A stretch of 64,000 nt of DNA from UBA4742 sp963734965. GTDB taxonomy: Bacteria > Actinomycetota > Acidimicrobiia > Acidimicrobiales > Acidimicrobilacustridaceae. Made by a program: the position numbers and the translations under genes. The stretch spans positions 1,302,001 through 1,366,000 of the forward strand of contig CAVTJK010000003.1 in NCBI GenBank assembly GCA_963734965.1. Direction: 5' to 3'. Position 1 is the stretch's first letter. Each line of letters begins with the position of its first letter. Below the pieces are notes generated by a model. It saw only the letters and a program-made list of their open reading frames with translations. It was not told the DNA's origin and made no database searches. Below are positions 18,489 to 26,396 of this stretch, one piece after another.

Positions 18489-18709
18489 GGCGCCCAATGT
18501 GTGTATCCGGCTACGTATCGAACAGTGCAAATGGCGATGGCTGACACAGACAGGAGCGCGCCAGGTTCGGCGATGGTCCGCCACGGCGTCTAAGGTGTGG
18601 CTCAACGTGACCACCCGATGCGTGGCCATCTCCGACCTTTCCGTCACATGGCGGGTGCCAGTCGGTCGGTGGGCTCAGAGGGACCGCCCGGGCCACGGGG
18701 AGAGGTGGA

Positions 18710-19258
18710 ATGTCCATGTTGAAGGTTACGGGTGACGAGCCGGCCAACTCGCCGGGCAGTGGGGATGTGCCCACGGCCTACGGGCGAATGGTCGGCGACC
18801 GGCTTCGACTGATCCGACGGCAGAAACGCATGTCGCTTCAAGAGGTCGAATCGTCATCGGGCCAGGAGTTCAAGGCGTCGGTGCTCGGAGCCTACGAGCG
18901 GGGCGAGCGGGCCATCTCGGTGCCTCGCCTCCAGCGGCTGGCCCGCTTCTACAACGTGCCGGTCGATCAACTGCTCCCCAACGACGACGGGCCCGGGTTC
19001 TCCGAGGGCACGACGCCGGCGACTCCGGTCGACGCGTCGGTGACCATCGACCTGCGGCGCCTCGAGCGGCTGAGCGGGGCCGAGGCCGACATGCTGAGCC
19101 GGTACCTGACCATGATCCAGCTCCAGCGCCAGGACTTCAACGGGCGCATGTTGACGATCCGCCGCGACGATCTCCGGGCCATCGCCTGCATCCTGGGCGT
19201 CACCTATGAGACCGCTGGTGGTCGGCTCGACTCGCTCGGTCTCAGCCTCAACGTCTGA
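18710..19258 (+). CDS. bldD: BldD-like transcription regulator with c-di-GMP signature
   Basis: 182 residues; ATG at 18710 follows GGGAGAGG. An N-terminal helix-turn-helix (residues about 25-95: YGRMVGDRLRLIRRQKRMSL, VLGAYERGERAISVPRLQRL) matches BldD of Streptomyces. The C-terminal domain carries R140-x-D142, eight residues, then R151-x-x-D154, exactly the RxD-x8-RxxD signature that binds a c-di-GMP tetramer in BldD. Family members dimerise with c-di-GMP and repress developmental genes. Here it stands alone after a 221-base gap. The gap contains TGACACAG (18542-18549), which resembles one half of a BldD box; autoregulation is possible but weakly supported. Confidence 0.88.
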   Translation: MSMLKVTGDEPANSPGSGDVPTAYGRMVGDRLRLIRRQKRMSLQEVESSSGQEFKASVLGAYERGERAISVPRLQRLARFYNVPVDQLLPNDDGPGFSEGTTPATPVDASVTIDLRRLERLSGAEADMLSRYLTMIQLQRQDFNGRMLTIRRDDLRAIACILGVTYETAGGRLDSLGLSLNV

Positions 19259-19294
19259 CCGGCCGCTCCCGCTCTCGCCGGTACCCTCGGGTCG

Positions 19295-20368
19295 GTGGGA
19301 TTCGGGGTCTATGTCCATGTGCCGTTCTGCTCGCGCCGATGTGACTACTGCGCGTTCGCGACCTGGACCGACCGCCATCACCTGACCGAGGCCTACCTCG
19401 ATGCGCTGAGGCTCGATCTGTCGCGACGAGCCACCGGTTCGGAGCCCGAGTGGCCGCTGCCCGACGCTACTTCGGTGTTCTTCGGAGGCGGGACGCCTTC
19501 GTTGGTCCCCGCCGTCGGCCTCATGGGCGTGCTGGCAACGGTGCCCACCACGCCAGACGCCGAGATCACCGTCGAGTGCAACCCGGACACCGTCACGCCC
19601 GAGCTGCTGGCGACCTATCGCCGGGGCGGCGTGAACCGCCTCTCCTTCGGCGTGCAGTCGATGGTTCCCCACGTCCTGGCCGGCCTCGGTCGCACCCACG
19701 ACCCGGCGGCTGTCGAGCGAGCCGTCGCGTGCGCCCGGGCCGAGGGCTTCACCAACTTCAACCTCGACCTCATCTACGGCGGCGCCGGCGAGACGATCCA
19801 TGACTGGGCCACGACCCTCGATCGCGCCCTGGACCTCGATCCCCCCCACATCAGCGCCTACGCCCTCACGGTCGAGGCGGGGACGCCGTTGGCCGACCAA
19901 CCCGACCGTCACCCCGACGACGATGATCAGGCCGACAAGTACGAGCTGGTGTCCGAGCGGCTGGGCGCCGCCGGCCTCGACTGGTACGAGATCTCGAACT
20001 GGGCCCGACCCGGTCACGCCTGTCGCCACAACCAGCTGTACTGGGATCAGGGCGACTACCTGGGCGTCGGATGCGCGGCTCATTCGCATCGCGACGGACG
20101 GCGTTGGTGGAACGTCCGCACGCCCGAGCGCTACATCGATCTGGTGCAGGCGGGCCGATCGACCGAGGCCGCCGGCGAGACCCTCGACCCGCCGACCCGC
20201 CGGCTCGAGGGCCTGCAGCTGGCCTTGCGGACCAGTCGGGGCGTTCCCGCCGCGTCGTTGCCCTCCGACTCGGACCTCGAGGGACTGGTGGACGTGCGCG
20301 ACGGCCAGGCCCGACTCACGATGGCGGGGCGGCTGCTGGCCAACGAGGTGTCGGTGCGGCTGCGCTGA
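19295..20368 (+). CDS. hemW: Radical SAM heme chaperone HemW
   Basis: 357 residues, GTG start. The radical SAM cluster motif is CSRRCDYC (CxxxCxxC), followed by SVFFGGGTPSLVP, ITVECNPDTV, RLSFGVQSM and FNLDLIYGGAGET, all characteristic of HemW. The EISNWARPGHACRHNQLYW segment is the conserved heme-binding region described for HemW. Formerly annotated as oxygen-independent coproporphyrinogen oxidase; HemW proteins deliver heme and do not oxidise coproporphyrinogen. Often found near hrcA and lepA, as here. Confidence 0.93.
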   Translation: MGFGVYVHVPFCSRRCDYCAFATWTDRHHLTEAYLDALRLDLSRRATGSEPEWPLPDATSVFFGGGTPSLVPAVGLMGVLATVPTTPDAEITVECNPDTVTPELLATYRRGGVNRLSFGVQSMVPHVLAGLGRTHDPAAVERAVACARAEGFTNFNLDLIYGGAGETIHDWATTLDRALDLDPPHISAYALTVEAGTPLADQPDRHPDDDDQADKYELVSERLGAAGLDWYEISNWARPGHACRHNQLYWDQGDYLGVGCAAHSHRDGRRWWNVRTPERYIDLVQAGRSTEAAGETLDPPTRRLEGLQLALRTSRGVPAASLPSDSDLEGLVDVRDGQARLTMAGRLLANEVSVRLR

Positions 20369-20398
20369 CCTGCCGCCGGCTCGGGCTCAGGCTCGGGC

Positions 20399-21214
20399 TC
20401 AGGCGCTCGGCACCGGGGGCAGCGCGAAGCGCTGGCCGGGATACACGAGGTTGGCGTCGCCGGCCACGACGAAGACCTGACGGTTGGCGGCGATCAGGGC
20501 CTGCACGTAGGCCGCGACCTCGGTGCTCGACGGGGGGCGGCCGAAGCTTCGAGCCAGGGTCTCAGCGGCGACGTGCCACAGGTGGTCGCCGGGACGGATC
20601 ACCCAGACCGCTTCGGTCGTCGGGGTGGGCGGCGGCGAGGGCGTCGGGACGGGGGTGGCCGGAGTCGTCGGGATGGCCGGAGTCGTCGGGATGGTCGGGG
20701 TCGGCGTCGTCGGCGTCTTCGGCGGTGGGTCCGAGCCGACCAGGTGCATGACGGGAGGAACGGTCGAGGTCGGCTGGTGGTCGAGGACGGTCATGACGAC
20801 CGGTGCCGATGCCGGTGGGGTGGCCCCGACCGGGCGGGGAGCCATGGCTGCGCCGGCCATGACGGTGACGGCCAGACCGGCTCCCGCGACGCGCTGGACG
20901 AGGGGTGCCAGAGCGGGGAGGGTCAGGTGGCGAACGGCCCGGAGCAGGCCGGTGGCGCCGCTGGCCCGACCCACCATCTCGGCGGTCACGATGCCCAGCA
21001 GGTAGACGAGTCCGACCAGCGTGAGCGTCCGGATCAGGCCCATGACGGCGCCCGCCGGGCCGGCCGTGGCCGACCAGGCGCACCAGCGCGCCACCGAGGT
21101 CGTGAGCGGAGGCGACGGGATGCGCCGGCCGAGGGCACCGACCCCGATGAGGGCGATGGTCAAGGCCGCCGCCAGGGCCGCCAGCCGGGCCAGGGGATGG
21201 CGCCGCGGGCTCAC
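20399..21214 (-). CDS. Membrane protein with proline-threonine stalk and C-terminal LysM domain
   Basis: 271 residues. Three hydrophobic segments lie in the first 130 residues (LAALAAALTIALIGVGAL, LTLVGLVYLLGIVTAEMV, GLAVTVMAGAAM). A Pro/Thr-rich stalk follows (tandem IPTTPA and PTTPAT units, residues about 165-200). The last 75 residues contain a LysM-like peptidoglycan-binding motif (VWVIRPGDHLWHVAAETLAR; later ANRQVFVVAGDANLVYPGQR). The stalk is encoded by direct repeats of GGGATGGCCGGAGTCGTC. Its start overlaps the pseudokinase stop by 4 bases (ATGA), so the two are coupled. A cell-wall-contacting partner of the pseudokinase is the simplest guess. Confidence 0.7.
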   Translation of the reverse strand: MSPRRHPLARLAALAAALTIALIGVGALGRRIPSPPLTTSVARWCAWSATAGPAGAVMGLIRTLTLVGLVYLLGIVTAEMVGRASGATGLLRAVRHLTLPALAPLVQRVAGAGLAVTVMAGAAMAPRPVGATPPASAPVVMTVLDHQPTSTVPPVMHLVGSDPPPKTPTTPTPTIPTTPAIPTTPATPVPTPSPPPTPTTEAVWVIRPGDHLWHVAAETLARSFGRPPSSTEVAAYVQALIAANRQVFVVAGDANLVYPGQRFALPPVPSA

Positions 21215-22530
21215 GACGCTCGGTCCGGATCGATCGTGGTGGCTCGACCCTTCGGATCGATGCCCTCGAGCCCGGCGCAGCCCGTGGCGTCGCGCACGGG
21301 CGAGAGGTGCGAGCCGGGGGCCACGTGCCCGGCCGTCCGTGCGGCCAGATCATGGCCGGCGGTGGCCCAGCCCGCGAAGGCGAAGAGCTCGCCCGTGGCC
21401 GGACGGAGCACGACGGCGCGGGGTGACCCCGTGCACCCCCAGGCGGCGATGGCCACCTGATCGCTCGGCTGGCCGATCGAGTAGCGCACTGACCCCACCG
21501 TGACCGCCCCGCCGGCGGTGACCAGTGCGGCGGAGCCAGGTGCGGCGTGGGCGGAGCCAGGTCGCGCCGACGCGGAACGAGTTGGCGGTGGGGTCTCGGA
21601 CCTCGTCGGCGGCGTCGCTCGGCCCGGGGACGGCGAGTGGGCCGCGATCAGCCCGAACGCGCCCCAGGTGATGGCCATCACCCCGGCCATGGCGGCCACG
21701 ACCGTGGCCAGCCGCGGGGCAGACCAGCGCCGCCCTTCGACCGCGGCGGGCCGCAGCGTGGCGAACGGATCCTCATCGGCCGGCTCCGCCTGGTCGGTTC
21801 GCTCCTTCTCGTTGGTCGGCCGTGCGAGCGGAGCCGGCTCGGAGAGCGGGGCCTCGGGTCCGACCAACGGCGCGTCGGCGAGGGCCCGGCGGCGGTGGTC
21901 GGGGCGACCGCTCGGGGGATAGCGGGCCGCCACCTCGCTTTCGATGGCCTGGGCCAGCCGACGGGCGGGCGGCCAGCGGCCGGTGCGGCCGGCGGCCAGC
22001 AGGCGGTTCAGCCCGCTCGGTTGACCACCATGGGCTCGGCGTCGGTGTCGGGTGGCCGACGGTGACGGGTGGGCCTCGAGCACGGCGCTCACCATCGCCG
22101 CCAGCGCCTCGACGTCGAGCGACGGACGCAGGATCGTCCCGTCGTCGCGGGCCTGACCGGCCAGTCCGGCCCGGGCGAAGCGACCGAGCCGGGGCCGGCC
22201 CTCGGCCGTGAAGGTGATCGCCCGGTCGTCGAGGGCGCCGTGCACCAGACCGAGCGAGTGGAGGTCGGCGACGATCTCGCACACCGCGGCCAGCGCCGGC
22301 AGGGTGCGCTCAGGCCGGTCGTGGCCGGCGCGGAAGGGGTGGCCCCCGGTTGCGGTCACCAGCTCGTACCCGTCGGCGTCGGAGCTGAGGATCTCGGCGA
22401 CGCCCGGGTGGCGGGCCAGCGCCAGCATGGTCGCCTCGTGGACCAGCTGGGCCCGGTCGGCGTCGTCGCTCGCCCGCTGCACGAGGATCGGACGGCCTTC
22501 GTCGTCGATCGTGACCTCGTCGGTGATCAT
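21211..22530 (-). CDS. Predicted membrane pseudokinase with extracytoplasmic C-terminal domain
   Basis: 439 residues. Residues 10-220 show a protein-kinase-like arrangement (TMLALARHPGVAEILS, then LHSLGLVHGALDDRAI), but the catalytic HRDLKPxN is replaced by HGALDDRAI (H97-I105) and the DFG position reads LGR (L115-R117). Neither the catalytic nor the metal-binding aspartate is present, so phosphotransfer is unlikely. After a linker rich in Pro and Ala, one transmembrane helix (about residues 272-295, VVAAMAGVMAITWGAFGLIA) precedes a Ser/Pro-rich stretch and a small outer domain (SVRYSIGQPSDQVAIAAWGC). Such pseudokinases in actinobacteria often act as scaffolds (the MviN/Fha system is a precedent). 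Downstream in operon: LysM gene; upstream: PqqD-like gene. Confidence 0.7.
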   Translation of the reverse strand: MITDEVTIDDEGRPILVQRASDDADRAQLVHEATMLALARHPGVAEILSSDADGYELVTATGGHPFRAGHDRPERTLPALAAVCEIVADLHSLGLVHGALDDRAITFTAEGRPRLGRFARAGLAGQARDDGTILRPSLDVEALAAMVSAVLEAHPSPSATRHRRRAHGGQPSGLNRLLAAGRTGRWPPARRLAQAIESEVAARYPPSGRPDHRRRALADAPLVGPEAPLSEPAPLARPTNEKERTDQAEPADEDPFATLRPAAVEGRRWSAPRLATVVAAMAGVMAITWGAFGLIAAHSPSPGRATPPTRSETPPPTRSASARPGSAHAAPGSAALVTAGGAVTVGSVRYSIGQPSDQVAIAAWGCTGSPRAVVLRPATGELFAFAGWATAGHDLAARTAGHVAPGSHLSPVRDATGCAGLEGIDPKGRATTIDPDRAS

Positions 22531-22593
22531 GGGCGGAGACCAGCGGACACAGCATGAAACTACATCAACAACACCAGGAGAGCCAGAGATGCC

Positions 22594-22935
22594 TCACCTG
22601 ATCTCCTCGACGGCGCCGAGGGCGACCAGACGGTCGAGCAAGGGGCCGAGATCGGGTTCGATCTCGCCCGGCTCGACCGAGAACCGTTGGGCCAGCAGGG
22701 CGGCCAGCTCGTCGAGGCGGCGGGGTCGCTCGAGCAACGTCCAAACGGCGCCCCCCGATCCAGCGATGGTCGCCGGTTCGGAGGCGCTCGGGGCCAGGAC
22801 GACGGGCCCGTTCAGGGTGAGGCGCCAGCCGGTGCCCTCCCGGCGTCGCCACCGTCGGGTGAGATGAGGGGGATCGGGAGGGGCCGAGGAGACCGGCGAG
22901 GGGCTCACAGGGCCCCATGGTACGAGACGGGCCAT
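22594..22935 (-). CDS. PqqD family protein (RiPP-recognition-element-like peptide binder)
   Basis: 113 residues. After a Pro/Ser-rich start, residues 35-113 fit the PqqD winged helix: GWRLTLNGPVVLAPSASEPA, then GSGGAVWTLLERPRRLDEL, AALLAQRFSVEPGEIEPDLG and LLDRLVALGAVEEI. PqqD-type domains bind leader peptides and present them to modifying enzymes; stand-alone copies also recur in exopolysaccharide loci beside NTP_transf_5 proteins, where the role is unknown. An NTP_transf_5 gene lies about 760 bases away and a small Tat-exported protein is divergently encoded 160 bases away. The pseudokinase gene follows 63 bases downstream on the same strand. Confidence 0.75.
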   Translation of the reverse strand: MARLVPWGPVSPSPVSSAPPDPPHLTRRWRRREGTGWRLTLNGPVVLAPSASEPATIAGSGGAVWTLLERPRRLDELAALLAQRFSVEPGEIEPDLGPLLDRLVALGAVEEIR

Positions 22936-23094
22936 TCAAGTTCGTCCACCCGCAGGCCGAAGCATCGCTGATGGTGTGTCGGGACGGATCCCAGACTGCA
23001 GAGGGATCTCGCGGTACGCTTCTCTCTCCCCGGGCACTTTGCTAGCGTGCCGGCGGGTGGTCCAACAGCGATGAGCAGGATTGGTAGGAGTCAC

Positions 23095-23661
23095 ATGGGC
23101 ACGACTGAGAATGATGACGAGTCGGTGATCGACTCGGTTGTCGACGACGGCCCGGGTGATCACACCTTCGACCGTCGGTCGATGCTCAAGAAGGTCGGCA
23201 TCGCCGGCGCCACCGCCTGGGTCGCTCCGGTCGTCATCGAGAGCTTCATGTCGCCGGCCTCCGCGGCGTCGATCCCGCCGGGCGTCTACCGCCTGAACCT
23301 CAGCTCGCAGAAGTGCAACCCGACCCCCGTGTCGGGCAACCCGGCCTCGCTGGTCCCGCCGGCCTCGTGTGGGACCCTCGGCGCCAACTGGACCGCCGCC
23401 AACTTCGACCTCACGACCCAGGCCCAGCTCGATTCGCTCGGCATCGTCGTGAGCAACTGCAACGCCCGCTTCGACATCCAGGTCAACGTCAACAACAACC
23501 CCAAGGTGACCTTCACCCAGGCGGGTTCGGGCAAGGGCAACCCCCGCCTGGCCGGCCAGTGCCAGGCGCCGACGGTCACGCCCACGCAGGTCACCTGGCT
23601 CGACCAGGGCTCGACCGACCGCAAGGGCGGCTACTTCATCCTCGTCACCGTCGCTCCCTGA
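23095..23661 (+). CDS. Small Tat-exported cysteine-containing protein of unknown function
   Basis: 188 residues from ATG at 23095, preceded by TAGGAGTCAC (GGAG five bases before the start); two earlier in-frame starts lack such a site. After an acidic start (TENDDESVIDSVVDDGPGDH) comes a twin-arginine signal: DRRSMLKKVGIAGATAWVAP, ending SPASAAS. The mature part (about 130 residues) is rich in Asn, Thr and Pro, predicted beta, with four cysteines (QKC, ASC, SNC, GQC) that could form two disulfides. No database family is recognised. Proteins with this signal (RRxxLK followed by WVAP or WVTP) recur beside PqqD and NTP_transf_5 genes in actinobacteria, as far as I recall. It may be the substrate of the adjacent PqqD-like protein. 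Confidence 0.75.
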   Translation: MGTTENDDESVIDSVVDDGPGDHTFDRRSMLKKVGIAGATAWVAPVVIESFMSPASAASIPPGVYRLNLSSQKCNPTPVSGNPASLVPPASCGTLGANWTAANFDLTTQAQLDSLGIVVSNCNARFDIQVNVNNNPKVTFTQAGSGKGNPRLAGQCQAPTVTPTQVTWLDQGSTDRKGGYFILVTVAP

Positions 23662-23691
23662 GCGCGACGTCGGCCGCCGGCCGCGTTCGCC

Positions 23692-24930
23692 CTAGACGAG
23701 CCCCGCTCGACGTCGGACCCGTCGGACGGTCCGCACGAGGCGGTTGCGCACCGAGCTGGTGACGGCGCGCCACGCCCGTCGGGCGTGGTGGCCGATCGAC
23801 CAACGACGGTCGGCCAGGTAGTCCTGCTGGGGGAGAGCCAGGGCGCGCAGGTAGTCGACTCGGGCGCGGGTTCCCCGGACCACGACCAGCCCGGCCAGCT
23901 GGCGCCAATACACGTAGCCCGGTCGCTGGTGAGCCGACAGCAGCAGGCGCTCGCGGGCCGACGGCACCACCGAGTCGGCCCAGGCGAACAACTGCGACGC
24001 GGCGGCAGGGCCCGCGTCGGCGGGGAGGGCGAGGGTGCGTCGCGAATGGCGCAGGGCCTGGGCCACGACGGCGGTGGCCTGCCATCGGCGAGCCGTGGCC
24101 ACCAACTCGTCGGGGTCGGCGGCATCGGAAGCGAGCAGCTGGAGCACGTCACGGGCGGCGGCCAGGCGGGGCGGGATGTCGGTCACCGAGGCCTGGTAGC
24201 AGGCCAGAAGCAGGGTGGGCACCGGCCCTGGTGTCGGCAGGGCGCGACCGGCGATGAGGACCTCGCCCGGCCCGTCGAAGAGCTCGTCGAGCGGGATGGC
24301 CAGGCCCAGGGCGCCGGCGACGGGCATTCGGTGCACGTCGATCTCGAGACCACCAGGTCGCTGTCGGGTGGGGGCCGTTCGCAGCAGCGTCTCCTTGCCG
24401 AAGCGCTCGTCGAAGCCGGGTCGCAGCTCGGGGTGGGATGCGGCCGCGTCCAACTCAGTGCTCAGCACCGCGGCGGCCTGATGCAGGTGGCGACCGGGAA
24501 CGACGAGGTCGATGTCGGCGAACACCCTCTGGGCCGGATCGGGGTAGCAGCGATGGGCCAGCGCCGGTCCCTTCATCACCAGGTAGGGGATCGATGCCGC
24601 GTCGAGCGCATCGGCCGAGTGCAGGAGCGCTCGTTCGAGGCGCAGGTCGTGCGCGCACCAGGCTTCGTGCGTGTCGGCCAGGATCCGTCGCTGCTCATCG
24701 TCGACGACCAGGTCGCCGACCGCCACTGCCGCCGCCACCAGACCGAGCACGCGCTGCTGCTCGGCCAGGCGCACGATCCGCTGCCACGCGAAGAGGTCAG
24801 AGGGGGCGGGCGGCAGGGCTGGGCCTGCGACGAGGCCATGGGCGGCGAGGGCCCGGACGAACGGCCATGGGCTGTCGCCCTCGACGTCGCCGCGGTCCGA
24901 TCCGGCGTGACGGTCGCCCGGGCCGATCAC
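23692..24930 (-). CDS. NTP_transf_5 family nucleotidyltransferase-like protein
   Basis: 412 residues. GTG at 24930 overlaps the stop of the upstream membrane-protein gene by 4 bases (GTGA); the frame stays open further upstream but shadows that gene. The core motif IPYLVMKGPALAHRCYPDPA followed by RVFADIDLVVP is the Lys-Gly / DxD arrangement of the uncharacterised nucleotidyltransferase family PF14907. Further segments: LEIDVHRMPVAGALG and a helical, Arg-rich C-terminus. Family members are found in polysaccharide and peptide-modification loci, often with PqqD-like proteins; the nucleotide target is unknown. Last gene of a minus-strand operon with the Wzz/BY-kinase and Wzy-like genes. Confidence 0.75.
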   Translation of the reverse strand: MIGPGDRHAGSDRGDVEGDSPWPFVRALAAHGLVAGPALPPAPSDLFAWQRIVRLAEQQRVLGLVAAAVAVGDLVVDDEQRRILADTHEAWCAHDLRLERALLHSADALDAASIPYLVMKGPALAHRCYPDPAQRVFADIDLVVPGRHLHQAAAVLSTELDAAASHPELRPGFDERFGKETLLRTAPTRQRPGGLEIDVHRMPVAGALGLAIPLDELFDGPGEVLIAGRALPTPGPVPTLLLACYQASVTDIPPRLAAARDVLQLLASDAADPDELVATARRWQATAVVAQALRHSRRTLALPADAGPAAASQLFAWADSVVPSARERLLLSAHQRPGYVYWRQLAGLVVVRGTRARVDYLRALALPQQDYLADRRWSIGHHARRAWRAVTSSVRNRLVRTVRRVRRRAGLV

Positions 24931-26396
24931 GTCCGGCGCAGGCTCGGACGCAGGCTCGGACTCGGTGGACGGATCCGGGATCGGCTCTTGGCCCGGCGGT
25001 CGCGCCGATCGTCGGGGTCGCGGCGCCACTTCGGCAGGGACAGCACGACGAAGAGGAACGGGAGCACCTGGACGCGCTCGCGGCTCAGGATGCCGAAGTT
25101 GGCGATGGCCGAGAAGGCGTAGCCGAACATGGCCATGTAGGCCAGCGCGAGGGTGATGTAGGCCTCGGATCTGAGCCGGTGGAAGGCGTCGACGAAGCGG
25201 CGCCATCCGATGATCGTCAACAGCAGCAGCGCCGCCGACTCGAGCGACGCGGCCAGACCGCCGCTGTTGGTCAGCTCGCCGGGAAGGGGCCGGAACAGGA
25301 CGGTGAACACCGCTTCGGGATAGCCGATCGGGGAGTTCGGGTTGGCCGGGTGGAAGGCCGAGTTGCCCTCGCTCGTCTGGGTCTGCGTGGTGTTCAGGGC
25401 GCTGGTGACGCTGGTCGTGCTCAGGTCGTCGATGTTCAGGAAGTGGGCGGTGGCCGGGGCCAGCAGGGCGCCGCCGACCAGCAGGGCGACGATGCCGATG
25501 GCCTTGGTCACCCCACCCAGGCTGAACGTGCCCGGCAGGGTCCGTGTGTCCCGTCGCCCGACCAGGAAGGCGGCCAGGACAGCGGCGAACATCAAGAGCG
25601 CCACGTGGGGGCGCACGAGGGCGGCCCCGAACAGGCCGAGGGCGAGCAGGGCGTAGGCCCCGCGGGCGCGGGTGAGCATCTTGGCCGCCCCGAGAGCGGC
25701 CAGACCGATGGTCAGGAGCATCCACGAGTCCTTGCCGATGCTCGATGGCCAATAGGCGATCGAGGGCCACAGCATCACGAAGCGGCCGTAGCGCAGTCGG
25801 TTCCCGGACGGCACGGCGGTGGCGAAGGCGCGGTAGAAGAACCAGCAGCCCCAGAAGGCGGCGAAGGTGAAGATGATCGTGCTGCCGAAGAAGTTCGAGT
25901 CCGTGAACAGGTGGGCCACGCCGGTGATGTAGCGGAGGCTGCCCGTGCCCGGCACGGGGGCGTTGGCCCCGACGTCGACGTGCACGAACTCGAGACCCCG
26001 GAAGCTCTGGGCCAGCCGAGCCCCTTCGCTGTTGTAGATGCGGGCGTCGGCGGCCCCCGAGTAGCGAGGGAAGGCGAGCAGCAGCCTCACCCCGATCGAC
26101 GTGAGCAGCAGGCCGCGCAGATCGAACGTGCGCTCGGCCTTGATCGGTCGCGACAGCGCCGCCATCGAGGCGATGGTGAGCACGGGGGCGACGACGAGCC
26201 CGAGGCCGGTGTGGTGAGCGACCACCCATTCGCCGAGGGCGTAGAGGATCAGGGCCCCTACGACGAGGGTCAGGCCGAGGAGCTGCCAACCCGAGCTCGT
26301 CGGATCGGTCTTGACGGGCGCCCGTCGGGGGGTGCGGGAGCGGGCCAGCGGCACGCGGTAGCCGGACGCGTTGGGCGTCGCGGGGGGTTCGGTCAC
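24927..26396 (-). CDS. Polytopic membrane protein, Wzy-like polysaccharide polymerase or glycosyltransferase
   Basis: 489 residues with about ten hydrophobic helices (for example QLLGLTLVVGALILYALG, IIFTFAAFWGCWFFYRAFA, AIGIVALLVGGALLAPATAH). A large external loop contains YSGAADARIYNSEGARLA, and Pro/Asn-rich segments follow (HPANPNSPIGYPEAVFTVLF). No Wzy or GT-C signature is decisive, but a protein of this topology sandwiched between a Wzz/BY-kinase and the rest of an exopolysaccharide locus is likely the chain polymerase. Its start overlaps the stop of the BY-kinase gene by 4 bases and its stop overlaps the NTP_transf_5 start by 4 bases. Confidence 0.6.
   Translation of the reverse strand: MTEPPATPNASGYRVPLARSRTPRRAPVKTDPTSSGWQLLGLTLVVGALILYALGEWVVAHHTGLGLVVAPVLTIASMAALSRPIKAERTFDLRGLLLTSIGVRLLLAFPRYSGAADARIYNSEGARLAQSFRGLEFVHVDVGANAPVPGTGSLRYITGVAHLFTDSNFFGSTIIFTFAAFWGCWFFYRAFATAVPSGNRLRYGRFVMLWPSIAYWPSSIGKDSWMLLTIGLAALGAAKMLTRARGAYALLALGLFGAALVRPHVALLMFAAVLAAFLVGRRDTRTLPGTFSLGGVTKAIGIVALLVGGALLAPATAHFLNIDDLSTTSVTSALNTTQTQTSEGNSAFHPANPNSPIGYPEAVFTVLFRPLPGELTNSGGLAASLESAALLLLTIIGWRRFVDAFHRLRSEAYITLALAYMAMFGYAFSAIANFGILSRERVQVLPFLFVVLSLPKWRRDPDDRRDRRAKSRSRIRPPSPSLRPSLRRT

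Noticed and set aside
18542..18549. TGACACAG as a BldD box upstream of bldD
   Set aside because: Only one half of the TNACNC(A/T)GNGTNA palindrome fits; kept as a remark only.
20378..20401. Two tandem 12-base units GGCTCGGGCTCA at the end of the LysM gene
   Set aside because: A short low-complexity duplication at a convergent junction; no sign of function.
22594..24930. Classic RiPP (PQQ- or lasso-type) cluster
   Set aside because: No radical SAM partner, lasso B2 protease or short precursor was found; HemW at 19295 is a housekeeping radical SAM protein.
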